Positions 61,229 to 64,000 of a stretch of DNA of 64,000 nucleotides are shown in pieces; positions within the stretch are counted from its first letter, which is position 1; each line of letters begins with the position of its first letter. Under the pieces are notes generated by a model that was given only the letters and a program-made list of their open reading frames with translations, had not been told where the DNA came from and searched no databases. The DNA is from Dillenia suffruticosa (Eukaryota; Streptophyta; Magnoliopsida; Dilleniales; Dilleniaceae). The position numbers and the translations under genes were made by a program. Location: NCBI GenBank assembly GCA_033439265.1, contig JAVTVX010000016.1, positions 20,630,701-20,694,700 on the forward strand, written 5' to 3'.

Positions 61229-64000
61229 TTACCTTATTTCAACTTCGGGAAGGAGGGATATGTAAGACCAATATTCTCTCTCCTTTAGACACAGTCGTTT
61301 TAGATTAGGGCAGCCAGAGATCCATAGTGAGGAAAGTTGTGGGAGTAATAGCAATTCCTTTGGAAAGGACCCAAGCTTTGGACAGTGTTTGAAGGAAAGG
61401 GATTCGAGAGAGGTGAGGCATTGAGAGAGGCGGGGTGACAATGAAGCCAAATTTGGGAAATCAACGAATTCAAGAGAACGTAGGGAGGAGGGTGGCATAA
61501 ATTCCTCTCCGAAGCTAACCATATCGTGGCATACTCCTGCTATCGTGAAGTTTCTGAGTGAGGTAAGTTTGTGGAGGCCCCACTCTGATATCCGCAGCTT
61601 CACGTTCTCGCAGTATCCGATGTCGAGTGAAAAGAGTGAGGTGGGAAAACCTACTTCAGGAAACCTCTCAAGTCCTCTGCAATTCTGTATGGCAAGATAT
61701 TGAAGGGATGTGAGGCTTTGCATACGATCAGTTATGCACCCGAGGTTGTTACAATAGTCTAGCGAAAGGATTTTCAAATTGGGCGCCAAAAAGCCTCCTT
61801 CCCAAAAGGACTCTACACCCTTACAACTCCATATTTGCAATTTGGTGAGGTTCATGAGGGTGCATTCCGGAAAGGTTTTTAAATATCTATTTTGCCCTAT
61901 CAATAATTCTTCAAGACATATATTATTGGGCAACATCTTCCACTCTGACATTGGCTCTGTTTCCAAGCAATCCTCAATACGCAGAGTTTTAAGTGAGATT
62001 GGCAACTCTCCCGGTGGAAATTGTTTGAGTGAACTACATTCACCTAAATGCAAGTTTTCAAGACCACGATTGTTCATTATTCCATCAGGCAGGCCTTCCA
62101 ATTTGTCACAACCGTGAATATACAACTCCTTGAGGGTTTTGGGCATTGCACCTTCAGGGAAACGTATAAATGAAGGACATCTAAAAATTTGCAAGAACTC
62201 AAGAGGACATATGTTACTTCCAGATTCTGATTCACGTGGTGACATTATTCCTTCAGGCAGACCCTCCCAAGCATCACAATATGTCACATCAAGATGTCTT
62301 AGTGATGGACACCTCATGCCTGCAAAACTCACAAACTTATTGCATTCACCAATTCCCAATTCCACAAGAGCGCTCAGCTGTACAAGTGGAGAATTGCACG
62401 GCATAAGATGCCCTTCTTCTTTTTCCTCTGCTCCAAAGTATTCCAAAACAGGACAATCCAAAATCTCAAACTGTGTTAGGCGACTAAGGCCTTTTTGCAC
62501 TGTTTTCTTCCACAAACATCTCAATTCATTACATTTGGATATTTTCAATGCCTCAATGCTCTCCAGTTCCATGAGTTGTTGGTCGGATTCGTCTCCCAAA
62601 CAAACAAGCCCTAAAATATTTTCAAGTGTCAGGGAGGTGACTGAGGTGAGGTCCCTTAGACTTCTAAAAACTATCTCCTTGCAACCCTCTAATTGTAACA
62701 CACAGAGAGAGGGAAGGCTAAGAGGTGACACTTTGACCAACTTGGGACAACTGTTTATGGAAAGTTCACGAAGACAAGAGAATATATCTCCACCAAATCC
62801 ATGCCACGTCTCCCAATTCTTCATGCCTATAAAAGTAAGAGATTCTAATAATGGGAAAGGCTTCATAGATAAAGAACCATCCCCACAGAATTCAGTCCCC
62901 ACATTTCTTACTTGATTCAACTTCTCTATCCACAAGTTCTTTAGTGATGGCAATTTTCCAAGCGATGGTAAAAATTTACAACTCTTGCATTTGAGGAGTT
63001 TGATACTAACAATCTTAGAGAATGAGGGATCTTCCATCCAACTTGGAAATTTTGTTCCTGCATACTGTGAAATGCGGAGTGCTTCTATTTTAGTATGCGG
63101 TTGCAGAGACTCAATCACATGCATTTGGTCATTTGCATTGTCTGTATTATCAATAAACCAGCTCCATTCCAATTCCAAGTCTTGAAGATGTCGCTTCTCC
63201 TTTAACTTGGCCCTGATTGCCTGGCAAACATCAACTACATTCTCCAGTCCTGAAATTAAAAGACCACCATGAAGATCCGAGAGATGTTCCAACTCTTGTA
63301 TGCCCAATCCATTGCCTTCGCCCACTATGAACTTCGATAGCTTCTGCAGACATTTCAGACCACCCAGTCCCAATGGCATCTCCTTCAAATTAAATGTTTT
63401 ATCTATGCTCAGATGTCGCAGGTTGGTCAGACATTTCATGCCCCTTGGCAATTTCGAAAGTTGTCTACATTCATCCAATACCAAACTCTGCAAGTTGTGA
63501 AGGCCACTAACTGACTCAGGTAAGCATATGATGTCAGTCCAAGACAAATTAAGGTATCGCAGTTGCTTTAGATCTCCAATTGAATCTGGTAGCTTACTTA
63601 TATCATAACCACTCAATCCGAGCACCCTTAACCATCTAAACTGTGGTAACAACCAGCTTATCACTGTATTAGCAATACGATCTTTGGAACTTGAAGAAAT
63701 AGGCAGTGCCAAGAGCGTTCTCTGACACTTTTTTCCCATAAAAGGATCAAATCTTTTAATAACCTCCCATTTTCCACGAGCATATGATGAGTGACGAACC
63801 TTGTCATTAACCTTACAAGTATTACTGCCCTGCAACTGATCCTCCAGCCTAAAGCAAATCTCTCCTGCAACAAATTGAGCCAAGTCGTGCGTGAGATCAT
63901 GCATCACATACCTTGACCTGTCATTGCTGGACGGTTGCAAAAGTGATCTTGATAGCAAATCGCGAAAGTATTGCTGACCCAAGTCTTCCATTTTCTTTCT
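61229..64000 (-). CDS. CC-NBS-LRR (RPP13-like/R3a-type) resistance protein, C-terminal half
   Basis: The frame is open from the window edge to 61229, over 920 codons. The N-terminal coiled coil and most of NB-ARC lie beyond 64000, and the Met at 63991 is internal. It opens with the end of the winged-helix region (EDLGQQYFRDLLSRSLLQ) and the MHD-type motif YVMHDLTHDLAQFV that controls nucleotide state in NLRs. About 20 or more irregular leucine-rich repeats follow (LPDSIGDLKQLRYLNLSWT; SLPSLCVLQLEGCKE; CPSFIRFPEGAMPKTLKELY) to EYWSYISLLPEVEIR. Such proteins act in the cytosol to detect pathogen effectors and trigger immunity. No stop or frameshift is present. The stop codon TAA overlaps a GTAAAT splice donor; see findings. 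Whether the whole gene is functional depends on sequence outside the window. Confidence 0.93.
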   Translation of the reverse strand, partial: RKKMEDLGQQYFRDLLSRSLLQPSSNDRSRYVMHDLTHDLAQFVAGEICFRLEDQLQGSNTCKVNDKVRHSSYARGKWEVIKRFDPFMGKKCQRTLLALPISSSSKDRIANTVISWLLPQFRWLRVLGLSGYDISKLPDSIGDLKQLRYLNLSWTDIICLPESVSGLHNLQSLVLDECRQLSKLPRGMKCLTNLRHLSIDKTFNLKEMPLGLGGLKCLQKLSKFIVGEGNGLGIQELEHLSDLHGGLLISGLENVVDVCQAIRAKLKEKRHLQDLELEWSWFIDNTDNANDQMHVIESLQPHTKIEALRISQYAGTKFPSWMEDPSFSKIVSIKLLKCKSCKFLPSLGKLPSLKNLWIEKLNQVRNVGTEFCGDGSLSMKPFPLLESLTFIGMKNWETWHGFGGDIFSCLRELSINSCPKLVKVSPLSLPSLCVLQLEGCKEIVFRSLRDLTSVTSLTLENILGLVCLGDESDQQLMELESIEALKISKCNELRCLWKKTVQKGLSRLTQFEILDCPVLEYFGAEEKEEGHLMPCNSPLVQLSALVELGIGECNKFVSFAGMRCPSLRHLDVTYCDAWEGLPEGIMSPRESESGSNICPLEFLQIFRCPSFIRFPEGAMPKTLKELYIHGCDKLEGLPDGIMNNRGLENLHLGECSSLKQFPPGELPISLKTLRIEDCLETEPMSEWKMLPNNICLEELLIGQNRYLKTFPECTLMNLTKLQIWSCKGVESFWEGGFLAPNLKILSLDYCNNLGCITDRMQSLTSLQYLAIQNCRGLERFPEVGFPTSLFSLDIGYCENVKLRISEWGLHKLTSLRNFTIAGVCHDMVSFGEEFMPPSSLRSLEFVDFPNLASLSPRLSQCLTSLESLSFKHCPKLGSFPKELLLLPQLSSLWISGCPNLKRLCLKEREYWSYISLLPEVEIR

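Noticed and set aside
62130..62915. Long plus-strand open frame (261 codons) inside the NLR gene
   Set aside because: It is the antisense shadow of the LRR coding sequence. Its translation has no domain, while the minus strand gives clear leucine-rich repeats.
1..64000. CRISPR arrays, bacterial operons, organelle insertions or integrated viral genes
   Set aside because: No spaced direct-repeat array, operon-like packing or plastid/viral coding sequence was recognised. The content is ordinary plant nuclear DNA with transposable elements.

Overview
The window is nuclear DNA of a flowering plant, almost certainly a eudicot and probably a woody one. The evidence is GT-AG introns of 0.1 to 3 kb, AT-rich intergenic DNA, (AG)n/(CT)n tracts in 5' leaders, telo-box promoters on translation genes, CC-NBS-LRR sequence, and CACTA, hAT, LTR and RTE-type LINE debris. 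The species cannot be named from the sequence.

Left half (1-41 kb) is gene-rich. In order: the 3' two thirds of a POWERDRESS-like double-SANT corepressor (+, 708-7795, starts left of the window); a ribosomal protein L17 pseudogene (+, 10221-12614) that runs straight into the 3' end of an NLR gene (to about 13.3 kb); an uncharacterised three-exon gene (-, 14013-15603) with a long leader intron holding an LTR fragment and a triplicated repeat; a decayed TFIIF-beta (RAP30) gene (-, 20380-23327); an intact GTE bromodomain-NET gene (-, 24887-29900, eight coding exons reconstructed in phase); an uncharacterised single-exon gene (-, 31526-32242); a TMEM70-like mitochondrial protein (+, 34524-37006); and elongation factor 1-alpha (-, 38841-40273) with leader intron, telo box and TATA box. 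From memory, the Arabidopsis orthologues of PWR, TFIIF-beta and GTE6 lie close together on chromosome 3 (At3g52250 to At3g52280), so this looks like a conserved block in which the TFIIF-beta member has died.

The middle (41.2-57 kb) is a gene desert of nested mobile elements: an antisense RTE-like LINE (46.05-48.77 kb) carrying a 402-bp hAT-type MITE with an aged 8-bp target duplication, and a complete 3633-bp non-autonomous CACTA element (49741-53373) with 15-bp perfect terminal repeats and an AGA target duplication, inserted in what looks like an older, dead En/Spm (PttA-type) transposase gene. A 32-nt copy of the 5' end of U2 snRNA, flanked by a 13-bp imperfect direct repeat, lies at 57.03 kb.

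The right end (57.7-64 kb) is an NLR locus: a shattered, internally duplicated LRR pseudogene tract followed by the LRR half of a largely open CC-NBS-LRR gene (-, 61229 to beyond 64000). Its stop codon overlaps a splice donor. Removing the predicted 652-bp intron would replace the last residue with an acidic tail. The same 3' structure is seen in the NLR fragment fused to the RPL17 pseudogene about 48 kb away.
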